Positions 12,496 through 27,985 of a stretch of 64,000 bases of DNA are shown here, piece by piece (the stretch's first letter is position 1; each line of letters starts with the position of its first letter). The stretch spans positions 509,664-573,663 of the forward strand of contig JAREIK010000375.1 in assembly GCA_029783825.1 (NCBI GenBank). The letters are read 5' to 3'. The notes below the pieces were generated by a model. It searched no databases, was not told the DNA's origin, and worked only from the letters and a program-made list of their open reading frames with translations. A program made the translations under genes and the position numbers. The DNA comes from Sapria himalayana (Eukaryota > Streptophyta > Magnoliopsida > Malpighiales > Rafflesiaceae).

Positions 12496-13516
12496 CATGA
12501 GTAGTTATATTTAGTTTTACATAAATTTATACAAAGTTATAAACAAATATTTAGATTTATAATATGTATACACATATGTATAAATAGTTAGAAATATAGT
12601 TATATTTAATTATATAAAGTTTTATTTAGTTTTACAAATATTTATATATAGTTATACACATATAATTAAACATAATGTTGTATGTTGTTCTACATGTAAT
12701 TGTAAATATAGTTACATGTGGTTATACATATAGTTACACATAAAGTTATACTTATATTTATACATAGGTATATCATATAATTTTATATAATTATACATAT
12801 AGTTATGTATAGGTATAGATATGAAAAAATACATTTTTATATACTAATATATACAAATGAATATTAAATATAAGTTGTAAATTATATATTTAAATATTGT
12901 TATGTATAAAGCTTTTAAAGTTATACATATAATACGATACAATTATTTATAGTTATGTGTTATTATCCATATAGTATATATAGCTATATATATTTTTATT
13001 TAGTTAAACATATAGTTATATATAAATATATTCATACAAATAGTTATACATAAATATATAACATTATAAATAAATATATAGATTTACATATATGTATACA
13101 TAGTTACAAATATAGTTATATTTAATTATATAAAGTGTTATATAGTTATACAAATATTTATATATAGTTATACAACTATTTATATATAGTTATACACATA
13201 TAGTTAAACATAATGTTGTATGTTATTATATATTTAATTATAAATATAGTTACATGTGGGTATACATATAGTTACACATAGTTATATATATATATATATA
13301 TATATATTAATACATGTATGCATATATATATTTTTTATATAATTTTATATATGTATGCATATAGTTATCTATAGGTATATATATATGGTAGAATACATTT
13401 TTATATACTAATTTATAAAAATGTATATTATATATATGTTGTTAATTATATTTTTAAATATAGTTATGTATAATATTTTATAGTTATACATATAGTCAAA
13501 GATAATTATTTATAAT
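11815..13516. repeat. AT-rich minisatellite built on (TATAGTTATA / ACATATAG) units
   Basis: Long run of degenerate units such as TTATACATATAGTTA and TATAGTTATACAAATATTTA, with longer internal periods: blocks around 12080-12420, 12660-12990 and 13200-13500 repeat each other. The same family occurs at 14452-14990 and at 61556-62040. A pure (AT)n tract sits inside it at about 12439-12492. Confidence 0.8.
12439..12492. repeat. (AT)n microsatellite
   Basis: Perfect AT dinucleotide run of about 27 units inside the AT minisatellite. Confidence 0.9.
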
Positions 13517-13531
13517 TATATGTTCTTATAC
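13517..13531. repeat. Target-site duplication, left copy (ARF retrocopy)
   Basis: TATATGTTCTTATAC, identical to 14437-14451. The 15-bp length is typical of LINE-mediated retroposition. Confidence 0.8.
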
Positions 13532-14436
13532 CTTTGGGATTCAATGGCAAAAAGACACAAAATAGAAAACAAACAAGTTTAGCTTGTAACAAATCAGAAC
13601 AAAGTAAATGCGATCTAGTATTTCAGGCGTGCAATATATAAATATAAATACAATTTGAATCACCCTAGAAATAGGTGATGTCATCCACATAACAGAACAA
13701 AACTCAAGCAAAAGAGGCAACGATTAGATCCACATCCAAATATGTCAACAAAGTTTGCCTCATCCTACTAAAATTTTTTATGATTTGCTGGCAATGTAAT
13801 TGAAAAACTAATCAAGACCCTCATAGAGGCCCTCACCACAGGTAGCACAAGTTCTCTGAATGTGCAAATGACATTGGAGAAGAGAGTGAAGTCCTAGTTG
13901 TCAGTAATTTTAGCTACATTCATCGGATTGGGAAGATCTTGCTTATTGGAAAACCCTAGCAAAACTACATCTCGAAGCTTTTCCTTGTTTAGCATCCTAT
14001 GCAACTCATCTCTGGCTTCAACAACTTGATATTTAATTTTGCTATCCACCACAAATATGAGACCTTGGGTATTTTGGAAGTAATCCCTCCAGAAAGGGAA
14101 AATCTTGTCTTGGCCCCCAACATCCCATGCAGTGATATTGATGTTTTTGTATTCAACAATCTCTACATTGAAGACAAGAGTAGGAATTGTGGTGACAATT
14201 TAACTAAGTTTCAACTTATACAGAATGGTTGTCTTAACTCCAACATCAAGACCTAGCATTAAAATCCTCATCTCCTTGTTGGCAAACAGCCTGCTGAATA
14301 GCTTTGTGAACATAAACCTCATTTATTCCACTAAATCTCAATCCCTTTGTCATATGGTAGTAAAGAGATCTGATGAGAGAAAGAAATAGAATCAATAAAT
14401 CTCAAGAGATGGTCACCAGAGAAGGAGGTTAACCTC
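13532..14436 (-). pseudogene. Processed pseudogene of an ARF1-type ADP-ribosylation factor
   Basis: The minus-strand frame starts at 14322 and its homology ends at the stop 13780-13778: 545 bp, one base short of the usual 181 codons plus stop, with no introns. Recognisable blocks are FTKLFSRLF (5-13), GLDVGVKT at the P-loop (24-31), WDVGGQDK (66-73), [14 protein letters not shown] (81-94), [12 protein letters not shown] (100-111) and NKQDLP (126-131). It is dead: stops at codons 41 and 143, a frameshift after 143 ([13 protein letters not shown] is read in another frame), P-loop residues AAG changed to VGV, and Gly2, the myristoylation site, changed to Arg. About 114 bp of 5' UTR and 246 bp of 3' UTR appear to be included. 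The copy is flanked by 15-bp direct repeats. No poly(A) tract is left at the 3' (left) end. ARF1 is the small GTPase that recruits COPI coats at the Golgi. Confidence 0.93.
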
Positions 14437-14451
14437 TATATGTTCTTATAC
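14437..14451. repeat. Target-site duplication, right copy (ARF retrocopy)
   Basis: TATATGTTCTTATAC, identical to 13517-13531. The AT minisatellite resumes directly after it, showing that the retrocopy landed inside the array. Confidence 0.8.
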
Positions 14452-14995
14452 GTTTAGTATATATAATTAAAAATAGAGTTATATATAGTTAAACATATAA
14501 TTATATATAGATATATTCATACAAGTAGTTATAAGTATTTATACATAAATATATACAAAGTTATAAATAAATATATAAATTTAATTTGAATACATATAGG
14601 TATACATATATACAAATATAATTATATTTAATTATATAGAGTATTACATAGTCATACAAATATTTATATATAGTTATACACATATAGTTATAAATATGTA
14701 TGTAGTTAAAGATATACTTATATATAACATTTTTATAGTTATACATATAGTAATATACAATTATATATAGTTATATATTATTATACATATGATATATTTT
14801 GTTAAAAATATAGTTATTTAGAATTACTCATATAGTTATAAAATATTATATAGTTGAAAAAATAGTTATATATAGTTATTAATATAGTTATAAAAATAGT
14901 TTACATAGTTACAAATATAGTTAAATATAATTTTGAAGAGTTTTATAAATTTATATAATATTTATAAATAGTTATAAAATACTATGATAACAATA
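14452..14995. repeat. AT-rich minisatellite, continuation after the ARF insertion
   Basis: Same TATAGTTATACATATAG-type units as 11815-13516. The array was split by the retrocopy. Confidence 0.75.
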
Positions 14996-15420
14996 AATTC
15001 TAAAATGCCCAATTGAATTACACGACTATAAAGAAAGAACTTGCATCAAAAATCTTTTTTCTGGGCAAATTAATATCATATTTAGTGGGAACCAAAGTCA
15101 TAAAATATACTAAAAATTCTATAATCAAATATCTCATAGAAAAGAAATATATCAGGCCTAGATTGATTTGATGTATTTTACTATTACAATAGTTTGAACT
15201 AAAGATATTAGATAAGAAATGTACATATAATCAAAATTAAAAATAGCTTATCAAGACTAGAAAAAAAAGATAGAAGAGTTGTTGAAGAAGATATTAGATA
15301 GAATTTTTTATTTGAACAAATTATAGTATTGAATGAAAATGTAACTCCATGATATGTAGTATTGAATGAACCTTATCATTGCAAGTAGTAATCTGATCAT
15401 GTTTTGAGGCAAAGTGTTAT
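14996..15420 (+). pseudogene. Ty3/gypsy reverse transcriptase-RNase H remnant
   Basis: Read with stops on the + strand, 15082-15225 gives LVGTKVIKYTKNSIIKYLIE, then KKYIRPRLI and LLLQ-FELKILDKK. This follows the gypsy RNase H pattern ..VGTKVIVYTDHSA.KYL..KKDAKPRLIRWILLLQEFDLEI.DKKG. Downstream (to about 15400) EFFIEQIIVLNE-like residues, read with a frameshift, match the linker that precedes the integrase. The active-site Asp of the YTDH motif reads Lys here. No LTRs, gag or integrase are recognised around it, so it is an isolated fossil inside the 41-kb interval. Confidence 0.65.
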
Positions 15421-16950
15421 AGATGGGAAATTAGTAGTATCTTGCAATAATGTTACTTTTTGCTCCTACTCTCACGAATTTGTGGAACATATTAATATTT
15501 ATGTGCTTAAGTATTTTTCTTCTCATTATTAATGATGATATTTACATATATATGTATGAATATAATGTGCATATATAGTGCCCTACACACATACACACAT
15601 TTATACATCCATATACATTAGTATACATTATATATTAGCATACACATTTTTGTATTGTGTATATATTCACACATGTATCTACATTTTCAAAGTAGTGTGT
15701 ATGTACTTTTATACATGCATATACTACTGAACACCTACACAAACACAAACATATACCTATATAAGTAATATATATGTAAAGGTACACATGAAACTATTAT
15801 ATATGTGTGTATGTGTGTGTGTAAATGTATTTAAAATTTTTTGATTTTGAAAATTTAATTAAAATAAATTATTATATATTGTACACAATTTATAAAATAT
15901 TATAAATTCTTTATATTTAAAACAAATATTTGTGTGTGTGTCTGTATTAAGCATATTAATGCATAAAATGAAATTATGGATTAAATATATAAACTTATAT
16001 TTTATTCAAATTGTTGTTTTTTTAATATTTATATTAAAATAACTATCATTATACTCATATAAATAAATGAAGTTGGCATATTTGTAAATTATTTTGTTTT
16101 ACAATAATATTAAAAATTAAAATATAGTTTATAAATAGATAATATTGTTTTTGTTTTTCTATATAATTTTTTTATTAAAATATTAATGTCTGATAAATTT
16201 TTACCTATTATTTATTGTTATTAATAAATTTTTAGAAACTTTACAATTCAAACAAATATAATGCAGTGCATGTAAATTACATGCATTTATTATTTTGTAA
16301 AAAATCAATTATTTCTTTAATTATGTTCAAACAAAATAGATTACCATATAAATACAAGAGTAAATTTTTCTACAAGTAATTATTTTTTTTTTATTCAAAA
16401 TATATAAATGACCATTAAATATATGAATTTGTTTTTTTAAATTTTTTTTTCAAATTTAATACATTACAATATTTTTTTTTGTAATTAATAGATATATTTC
16501 AAACATTATTTATTTATAATAAATATAACATATTAAATATTATGAAGTGAGAATTTTATTCTGTAAATAAATTTTATTTTTAAAGTTTTAGCTTTGTAAA
16601 TTGAAACTACATCACATATATATTTTTAGAAATTTTCTATAATATTTATTACACAAACATATTATTATTTGTTTTAAAATTTACAATATGAATTTTAACA
16701 AATGCACATTTTATTAGAAATCAATTTTAGTTAAATGAATTATGTAAAACATTAATGCAAACCCTAAACATATTAAATCTTAATGATTTATACACACATA
16801 TAAAATTACAATAAAAAACATTTAAGATTGAAAAAATTAAATTTATGATCATAAAATATATGGGGAAATGATAAAGATTTATACAATATCCAAAAAAAAC
16901 TTGTATGAATGAGATGAATGATATGAATGGATATTAAGTTTATGAAGCTT
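15421..16950. other. Very AT-rich DNA without recognisable features
   Basis: Poly-A/T-rich sequence with short (CA)n/(TG)n runs (for example 15800-15825 and 15930-15945). No coding similarity or repeat ends are seen. Confidence 0.5.
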
Positions 16951-18010
16951 GTAGATATACATGTAGATGTAGTTATATATATTTTTTCATGTAATTAAAT
17001 ATAATTAGACATATGGCTATGTATAGGTATTAATATAGATAAATACATTTATATATAGTAATATGTTGATATACATATTGTTAAATGCATTTATATATAT
17101 AAATATAAATATATATATATATGTACCTATATTAAATATATTTTGTTATATTTATATATAGTCATGTTTATGTATACTATTTTTATAGCTATAGATATAG
17201 TAAAATACACTTATATAAGAAATTCGAATTATATCACACATGCATATTGATGTATAGTTATGTTTAAATACACTTATATAAAATACACTTAAGTTTATGT
17301 ATACTATTTATGTATACAATTTATATATAGTTATGTATATTGATGTAGATATCAAGTCGGCATACCTTATTCTGTTTATGTATTCTATTTATGTATCCTA
17401 TTTATATGTAGTTATGTATATTAATGTAAATAAATATATTTATATATAGTTATATGTTGATATACATATCATGGTGATTAATGAAGTATGTATACGAATC
17501 CAAGCATACCAAATAAATGAAGTATGTATACGAATAAGTTTATATAAGCAATCCAAGCATACCATGGTGATTAATGAGGAAGAATTTTAGTAAAAGAAAT
17601 AATAGAATCAAAATGCACATGCTTGCATTAAGATAATCGATGAAGAATTAGGGTATAAAACATACCTCAAATCAATAACAAATTATTATTTATCTTCGAT
17701 TAAGTTTTGATGCGTCGATGTCAAGAGATAAATCATGGACTGCGGAGGACTTGCACTTCACTTGTTAGAGTTGTCTCTCGAGTCTTGACTACAAGTGAAT
17801 ATATATATATTACAAAAATATTTATATTTTTAATTATTAAAACATTAAATAAACAATATATATATATATAATACAAAAATAATCATTTATTTTATTTAGT
17901 ATCAAAAATTTTTCAATAAAATTAATGTACGTGTAGCAAGGTACACATGAAAAACAAACACCTTAAAATTTTTTAATATAATATTAATTAAACAATAAAT
18001 ATATAAATAA
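16950..18010. repeat. Dispersed repeat, copy 1 (second copy at 63241-64000)
   Basis: Shares in the same order AAGTCGGCATACC (17355), CCAAGCATACCATG-TGATTAA (17560), CTCAAATCAATAACAAATTA (17670), TGCGGAGGA (17740), ATTAAATAAACAATATATA (17840) and GTAGCAAGGTACA-ATGAAAA (17933) with 63241-64000. The family is unknown; both copies lie downstream of the AT minisatellite, so the two probably form one composite repeat. Confidence 0.75.
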
Positions 18011-18873
18011 TTTAAAAAATATATATATGCTTAGCCTTATAAAAAAATATCAAATAGCTACAAAATAAATAAACATCATTTAATAAGACTTACATGAAAA
18101 GATGAATTGTCTTCTAGCCACTCTCATAAGAGTTATAAAATACTCTTAATGTTAAAAAATATATAAAAATTTATATTTTATGGTTATAAATTTTTAAGAA
18201 ATCATATTAATTTTTATGATGATAATATGAAATAATTTTAAAAAGATAAAATTTCATATTAGTTGATATCATTAATAATTTTTTAAATTCAAAAAATTAC
18301 TTAAAGTGAGAAGATAATTAAAAAAAGTTATATTTATTATTTTAATAAATACTTAATATTAAAAGCTAATAGTAAAAATATTTCTCAATTATTTAATTCT
18401 TATAAATATTAGTAGGGGCAAACATTTATGTATTTATTTTAAAATATTAATTTATTTTTTTTAACTGTATTGAAAAAATTTTATATTTTTTTTATATTTC
18501 AAGATTTTTAAATTTTGTATTAATTATTTTTTTAAAAGTTTCCTATAATCATAAAATTTTTTTATACTTATAATAATATTAATATTTACTAGTTTATTTG
18601 TCAATTCAAATATTTTTGAATATATTTTTTATTTTATAATACAATGAATAATCTTATATTTATATTAGTAGAAATTTTAGTGTATGTTAATTTAATTTTT
18701 AAAATATCGAAAAAAATTATTATACTTATGAATTAATTATGTAATGTTACTTTAATACAAATTTTAAAGTTTCTTAATTAAAAAGTTTTGAAAATTTTTT
18801 GTATAATTTTTTTAAAAATTAATACATCATAAAAAAAGTTATTTTAGTCCTTATTTATATAATTTTTTTGTAT
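18011..18873. other. AT-rich spacer before the giant tetranucleotide array
   Basis: Almost pure A/T with poly-T and poly-A runs. Nothing recognisable. Confidence 0.5.
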
Positions 18874-21800
18874 TATCTATTTGTCTATTTATTTTTAATC
18901 TATTTTTTAATCTATCTATTTATCTATTTATCTATCTATCTATCTTTATATATGCTTTTTTATCTTACTGTCTATCTATTTTTCGACCTATATGTCTATC
19001 AGTCTGTCTGTTTTATCACTATCTACCTATCTATCTATCTATATATCTACTATCTAACTATCTTTTTTTGTGACTATCTATCAGTATATATATTTATCTA
19101 TCTATATATCTATCTGTCTATTAATCTGTCTAACTAGCTCTCTGTCTATATGTTTAAATATCTTTATTTCTCACTATCTATTTGTCTATCTATATATCTA
19201 TTTAACTATCTATCTATCTATCACTCAATCTAAAGGTATTTCTATCTATCTTTCTATCTATCTTTCTATATGTCTATCTATTTGTTTGTGTATCTACTTG
19301 TCTATCTATCTTTGAATCTATCTTTTGATCTATCTATCTATCTATCATTCTATATGATAATCTATCTATTTGTCTATCAATCAATCAATCTATCTATCTA
19401 TCTTTCTGTCTATCTGTATGTATATCTATCTATCAATTTGTTTGTCTATCTGCTTGTCTATCTGTTTGTGTATCTATCTATCTATCTGTCTGTCTGTATG
19501 TCTGTCTATCTATTTATCTATCTATCTATCTATCCATGTGTTTATCTATGTGTCCATCAATTTGTTTATCTGATTATCTATCTATCTATCTATCTATCTA
19601 TATGACTATCTATCAATCTATCTTTTTATATATCTATATGACTGTCTATCTATCTATCTTTTTATCTATCTACCTATCTACCTAACTTTGTGTCAATTTG
19701 TCTTTCATTCTTTATATCTATTTATGTGTCTATCTAGATGTCTATTTTTATGTCTATCAATCTATCCATCTATTTTTATTGATATCTAACTTTTTATCTA
19801 TATTAATATAAATCTATCTATTTGTATTTCTATATGTCTATCTAATTATCTATCTATGTGTCTATCTATATGTTTATCTGAATATCTATCTATCTATATG
19901 GAAATCTATCTGTCTATCTTTGTATCTATCTAGCAATCTACCTAACTTTGTGTCAATTTGTATGTCAATCTTTCTATCTATTTGTCTATATATCTATATG
20001 TTTATTTTTATGTCTATCTATATGTATATCTGTCTATCTATTTATTTATTTGTCTATCTATCTATCTAACTATTTGTATTGATATCTAACTCTTTAACTA
20101 TATTTCTATATATCTATCAATTTGCATTTCTATTTGTCTATCAATATATCTATCTATGTGTTTATCTGTGTGTCTATCTGTCTGTGTATCTATATATTTA
20201 TCTATCTATCTTTCTATCGATCATTCTATCTATCAAAGTATATATGTATCTATTTATCTATCTATTTATCTTTTATCTATATATCTATTTGTATTATTAT
20301 TTGTATACCTATCCATCTATCTATCTCTCTATCTATCTCTATATCTATGTATCTATTTAATAATCTGTTTAACTATTTGTCTAACTCTCTAATAATTTTT
20401 CTATCTATATCACTATCTTTCTATCTATCTATCAGTAAATCTCTCTATCTATATATTAATCAATATATCTGTATATTTATATGTTTATCTATCTATCTAT
20501 ATATCTATCTATCTTTATATTTGTATATTTATTTTTCTATCTATTTATCTATCTATCTATCTATTTGTTTATCTATCTTTTTATCTATCTATCTAACTAT
20601 CTGTCTATCTATATATCAATCGATCTATATGTCTATCAATTAATCTATCTGTCTATCTATCTTTCTTTCTTTCGATATATATGTCTATCTATCTGTCAAT
20701 CTATCGATCTATCTATCTACCTACCTTTCTAATATTCTATCTATTTATCTATCGATCTATCTTTATATCTATCTATCAATATAGGTGTTTATCTATATAT
20801 CTATCTATATATCTATTTATTAATTTATTTGGCTATCAATATATCTATTAATCTATCTATCAATTTGTCTATCAATCTATTTATAAATCTAGCTATAATG
20901 TATCAATCAATCTATCGATCAAACAGACTATCTATCTCCATATTTTTCTATCAATCAATCATAATGTCTACCTATCTTTCTATCTATTTATATATTTATC
21001 TATCTGTCTATCTTTTCATCTATTTATCTATCCATCTATCAATCTATATATCTATTTATTTATCTGTCTATCTTTCTCTCTTTCTATCTTTCTATCTAAC
21101 TATCCTTCTATTTAATTATCCTTCTATCAATATATCTATATATGTGTCTATCTATCTATTTAACTATCTATCAATCTCTCTATCTGTCTATCTCTCTGTC
21201 ATTCTTTCTATCTAACTATTTTACTATCTATCTGTCAATCTATTTGTCTATCTATCTGTCTATCTATCTAACTATCTATTGTCTATCTATCTATCTTACT
21301 GTCTATCTATTTGTTTATCTATCTATCTATCTAACTAACTACCTATAAATCTATCAATCAATCTATCTATGTATTTGTACATCTATTTGTCTAACTAACT
21401 AACTATCTATCTATCTTAATATATCTATGTGTCTATCATTCAATCAATTAATCTATCTATATATTTATTTATCTATTAATCTATCTATCTTTCTATCTAT
21501 ATATTTCTCCATCTATTTATTTGTCAATCTATTTGTCTATCTATCTATCTTTCTCTCTATATATTTGTCTATATATTTTTCTATCTATCTAATTATATAT
21601 CTTTCTATCAATCTGTATATATATCTAACAATTTATTTTTTATATCTAAATGTCTTTCCATTTATCTATATATATATCTATCTAATTATCTATCTATCTA
21701 TATATCTATCTATTTGTCTATCTATCTCTATATCTATCTGTCTATATATTTGTCTATCTATATGTCAATATATCTTTCTATATTATTTGTCTGTCTTTAT

Positions 21801-22251
21801 ATCTTTCTTTCTTTCAATCTATCTATTAATCTATCTATCTATCTATCTATCTATTTGTCTATATATTTATCAATAAATTTATCTATATATCTATCTATAT
21901 ATTTATCTTTTTATCTATCTATATATCTTTTTTTTCATCTATATGTTTATCTATCTATCTATCAATCTGCATATCTATGTCTATCTAACTATCCTTCTAC
22001 CTATTTATCTATTTATCTATTTAACTATCTTTCTATATATATATATATATATATATCTATCTATATGTATATCAATCTGTCTATCTATCTTTCTATCAAT
22101 CATTCTATCAATCTATCTATCTATAAATTTGTCTTAAAATATGTCTATCAATCTATCTATTATTCTAATTAACAATCTGTCTATAAATCTATTATTCTAA
22201 CTATATACCTATCTATCTATCTATTTGTCTATCTATCAATCTATGTATCTA

Positions 22252-22290
<39 letters not shown>

Positions 22291-25200
22291 CTATCTGACT
22301 GTCTATTTATTCATCTATCTATCTATCTACCTATCTATCCATCTTTCTATCTATCTATATAACTATCTATTTGTCTATCTATTTGTCTATCTATCCATCC
22401 AATATCTATCTATCTATTCGTCTTCCTATTTATTTATCTGTCTATCTACAAGTCTTTTTAATTGACTTTCTATTTGACTATTTATTGTCTATCTATATGC
22501 GTGTCTATATGTCTATCTATCGGTCTATCTATAATTTTATCTATCTGTCAATCTATCTTTCCATCTATTTATCTATTTATCTATTTATCTATTTATCTCT
22601 CTGTATTTCTATGTCTATTTTACTTTCTATCTGTTTATATATCTCTCTGTCTATTTGTCTATTTATCAGTCTATCTACTTATCTTTCTATATGTCTGTCT
22701 ATCTTTTATTATATTTATTTGTGTATCTATATTTTTATTTATTTGTCTATCTATCTGTATATTTATTTGTGTATCTATTTGTCAATCGATATGCCCATCT
22801 ATCTATCTATCTAATTATATATCAATTTATTTATTTATCTATCTGTCTATATATCTATTTATATGTCTATCAATCTATATGTGTATCTATATATTTGTTA
22901 ATATATCAATCTGTCAATCTATTTATCTATTTATTTATCTATTTATCTATCTACCAATCTATCTATCTTTCTATGTATCTTTTTCTTTATCTTTCCATTA
23001 GTCTATCAAACTATAAGTCTATATATCTATATAGTTGTATATCTATCTATCTATCCATCAATCTGTCTATCTATCTATATATTTGTCTATCTATTTATTT
23101 TTCAAACTATCTATATGTTTGTCTAATCATGTTCATATCTGTATATATGTCTAACTTTCTATTTATCTAATTATCTATCTGTCTATGTATCTATTTATCT
23201 CTCTATCAAACTGTCAATCTAGTTATCTATATATGTGTTTATCTTTGTATCTATCTAATTCACTAACTAACTAATAATATATTTATCTATATGTCTATTT
23301 GTCTATCTATCTATATATCTATATATATGTCTATCTATCTATTTATCAATCTATTTATCTATCAATCTATTTTTTTATCTATCTATCTGCAAATCTATAT
23401 ATCTTTCTATCTATCTATTTATATATCTATCTATTAATCTATCAATCTATAAGTCTATGAATTTATCCATCTATCTATCTATCTATTTATATATTTGTCT
23501 ATCTATCAATTTGTATAACTATCTATATGTCTATTTCATTATCTATATATCTATATATATGTCTAACTTTCTATTTGTATTTTTTATCTATCTATCTATG
23601 TATCTATTTGTCTATCTATCAATCTGTTAATTTATCAATATATCTATTTGTTTATATTTCTATCTACTAATTTACTAACTAACTAAAGATATATCTATCT
23701 ATCTATTGGTCTATCTCTCTATCTATTTGTCTGTCTGCCTGTCTACCTAATTATTTGTCTATCTATCTATCTATCTATCTACCTATGTATCTATTTGCTT
23801 ATCAATTTAAATATCTATATATCTATTTGTTTGTCTGTTTGTCAATCTTTCTATCTATTTATCTATCTATATGTCTATCTATGTGTCTATCTGTATATCT
23901 CTCTATTTTTTTATATAACAATTTGTTGACTTATATATTTGTCTATCTATCTGTCTATCAATCTTCAATTTAAAAATCTATCTATATGTCTATATGTCTA
24001 TCCGTCCATCTATCTATTTTTCTATCAAATTTTATATCTATCTATTTATATGTCTATCTATCAAACTATCTAGTTGCCTATTAGTGTAATCATCTATCTC
24101 TCTATATGTATATTTGTTTATCTATCTATCTTATGTTTGTTTATCTATCTAACAATCTATCTATAAATATATCTATCTATGTATAATTCTATTTTTTTGT
24201 CTGTCACTTTTCTATCTGTATATGTTTTTATGTGTTTATCTATCAATCTATTTATTTATCTATCTACATGTCTATCTATCTATCAGTCTATATATCTATC
24301 TATTTGTATATCTATATACCTATCCATTTGTCTATTTGTCTGCCTATCTATCTATCCTTCTAATTGTATATCTATAAATCTAACTATATATCTATCTTTG
24401 AATCTCTATATATGTCTATCTGTCTATCTATCTATCTATCAGCATATCAATATATCTATCTACCTATGATTCTGCATATCTTAATGTGTATCTGTCTATA
24501 TGTCTATCTATCTATCTTTCTATGTATCCATTATTTGTTTATCTATATATCTATATATCTATCTGCATATCTATCTTTCTATATATCTAACTTTCTATCT
24601 ATCTAAATATTTTATTATTTATCTATTATCTATATATTTGTGTATATATCTATATATCTATATATCTCTCTCTATATCTACCTATCTTTTTATATGACTA
24701 TTTATCTATCTGTCTATCTATCTATATTTTTATCTAACTATCTATCTATTAATCTATTTGACTATCTGTCTATATATCTATATGTATATAAATCTTTCTA
24801 ACTAAATATATATCTATTTTCATATCTTTCTTTCTATTGATCTACATTTCTATATATCTACCTATCTATCTATCTATTTTTATATATGTCTATGTTTAAA
24901 TCTATATATCTATGTAACTATCTATCTTTCTATCTATTTATCTGTCTGACTATCTAACTATCTTTATGTTATGAGTCTATCAATCTATCATGCAATCAAT
25001 CATTCTATCTATCTATCTATCTATATATCTGTCTATTTTTCTAACTATCTATTTCTATATAAATCTTTCTATTTATATGTTTACATATCCAACTATTTAT
25101 TAGTCTATTAGTCCATTAGTCTATTAGTTTATAAGTCTAAATGTCTCCTTATTTATCTACCTATTTTTCTATCTGTCTATCTATCTTTTTATCTGTCTAT

Positions 25201-26055
25201 CAATTTACTAATCTGTCTATCTATTTATCTATCTATTAACTTTTCATCAATCTATCTAACTATTTGTCTATCTTTCTATAGGTATATCTATCTTTCTTTC
25301 TATATTTCAATTTGTCTATCTATATATCTATTTATGTGTCTATCTATCTAAATCTCTAACTAACTATTTGTCTGTCTATTTATTTATCTATCTAACTATC
25401 TAACTATCTATTTTTCTATTAGTCTATAAGTCTATCTATCTATCTGATTATCTTTATATGTGTTTATATGTATCTATCTATCTTATTATCTTTATATGTG
25501 TTTATATGTCTATCTATCTATTTATCTATATATCAATTTGTGTATCTTAATATATATATTTATATCTATCTATCTATCTATCTTTTTATCTATCTGTATA
25601 TGTATTTATCTATATATCTATCTATTAGACTATTTGACTATATGTCTATCTCTTTATTTCTTTATATGCCTTTATGTTTTTCATTCTATATAAGTCTATG
25701 TGTTTTTTATCTCTATATCAATTTGTCTAATCGTCTATATTTCTATATTTCTATATGTATATCTTTTTTTCTACCTATATATATATATATATATATATAT
25801 CTCTCTCTCTCTCTATTTATCTATCTATCTATCTATATGTTTGTATATCTTTTTATTTGTCTATCTATCAATATATCTATTTGTATATCTATCCATCAAA
25901 TGATCTAGCTATATGTCTATCTATCTATCTATCTTTCTATATGTCTATATGCTAATCTATTAATATATGTAACTATCTAAGTACCTATCTTTCTATCTGT
26001 CTATCCATCTAAATGTCTAACTTTCTTTCTATCTATTGGTCTATAAGTCAATATA

Positions 26056-26103
<48 letters not shown>

Positions 26104-27004
26104 CCATCAATATGTATATCTTTTTATTTATATGTCTCTATCAATATATCTATCCATATGTCTATCTCTCTATTTTTCTATCTATCTATGTATCTATCTG
26201 TCTATTTATTAATTTTCCAATCTTTCAATTTATCTATTTGTTTATCTTTCTATCTATCTATTTCACTAACTAACTAACAATATATCTGTCTATATGTTTA
26301 TCTATCTTTTTGTCTATTTGTCTAACTATTTAACTATCATTATGTCTATTAGTCTATTAGTTTATCTATCTTCTGTTAATCTCTCTAACTACCTATGTGT
26401 ATGTTAAGCTAACTGTTTATTTGTCTATCTATTTGTTTATTTACCTATATGTCTATATATCTATCTGCCTATCTATTTATGTCTCTTTGTTTTTATGTGT
26501 CTATATATTAATCTATCTATTCGTATATCTATCTATCTATCTTATTTTTGTGTATCTATCTATCTATCTATTTATTTATCTATCTATCTATCTATTTGTG
26601 TATTTCATCTGGTTGTCTATCTATCTCTTTGCTAACTATGTTTATATGTGTATATATATATATATATATATCTATCTATCTATTTATCTATCTATCTATT
26701 TATCTATCTTTTCCACTTATCTATCTATTTGTCTATATATGTATCTATCTATCTCTTTTTCTATCTATCTGTCTATATATATCTATTTATTTGTATATCT
26801 ATCAATCAATATATATATATCTATCTGTAAATCTATTTAACTGTCTATCTATATATTTTTCTATCAATTTATCTATCGATCTATTTATCTATATGTTTAT
26901 ATGTCTATTTATCTATCTATTTTTTTTCTATTTATCTATATATTTGTTTATCTATCTATCTATCTATCTAAATATTTTTCTTTCTATCTATTTATCTATA
27001 TATA

Positions 27005-27040
<36 letters not shown>

Positions 27041-27985
27041 TGTATGTATATATCTACCTATTTTCCAATCTTTCCTTTTTTATATCTATCAATCTATTTA
27101 TATGTCTATCTGACTATCTATCTATTAATTTATTTGAATATCAATCTATCTGTCTATTTGTCTATCTATATAAACATCTATATGTTTATCTTACCATCTT
27201 TCTATCTATCTATCTATATATTTTGCTATCTATCTATTTGTCTATGTATAAATTTGTATATATGTCTATGTGTCAATCTATATATCTATGTAACTATCTA
27301 TCTTTCAATCTAACTATCTGACTAACTATGTAACTATCTTTATATCTATTAGACTATAATTCTATAATTCAATCAATCAATCTATTTATCTATATATCTA
27401 TTTATCTATCTATCTATCTAACTTTTTATTTGTATATCGATATATATATTTATCTGTCTAACTATCCAACTATCTATTAGTCTATCAGTAAATTAGTTTA
27501 TATGTCAAACTGTCTGTTTATTTATCTATCTTTCTTTGTATTTTTCTATCTATGTATATATCTATCTATTTATATATCTCTCTATCTGCCTATTTACCTA
27601 TCTCTCTATATAACTATTTGTCCAGTAGTCTACCTGATAATTTGTCTATCTTTATATATGTATTTCTTTCTATATTTCTGTCTTTTTTTATCTATCTATC
27701 TATAGACCTATGTATTTTTCTAACTATCAAACTATCTATGTATCAATCTATCTAACTATCTTGTATCAATCTGTCTATGTATCTATCTATCTAACTATCT
27801 AACTATCTATTTTTCGATCAGCCTATTAGTCTATCTTTCTATCTGACTATCTATAGATGTGTTTTTGTGTCTATCTATCTAATTGTCTATATAGCTATTT
27901 GTCTATCTATCTATATATCTATATATCTATCTATCTATCTAATTATCTATCTATCTACCTATCTATCTACCTATCTATCTACCTA

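Noticed and set aside
13999..14256. 85-codon + strand frame
   Set aside because: Antisense shadow of the ARF1 retrocopy, which is unmistakable on the minus strand.
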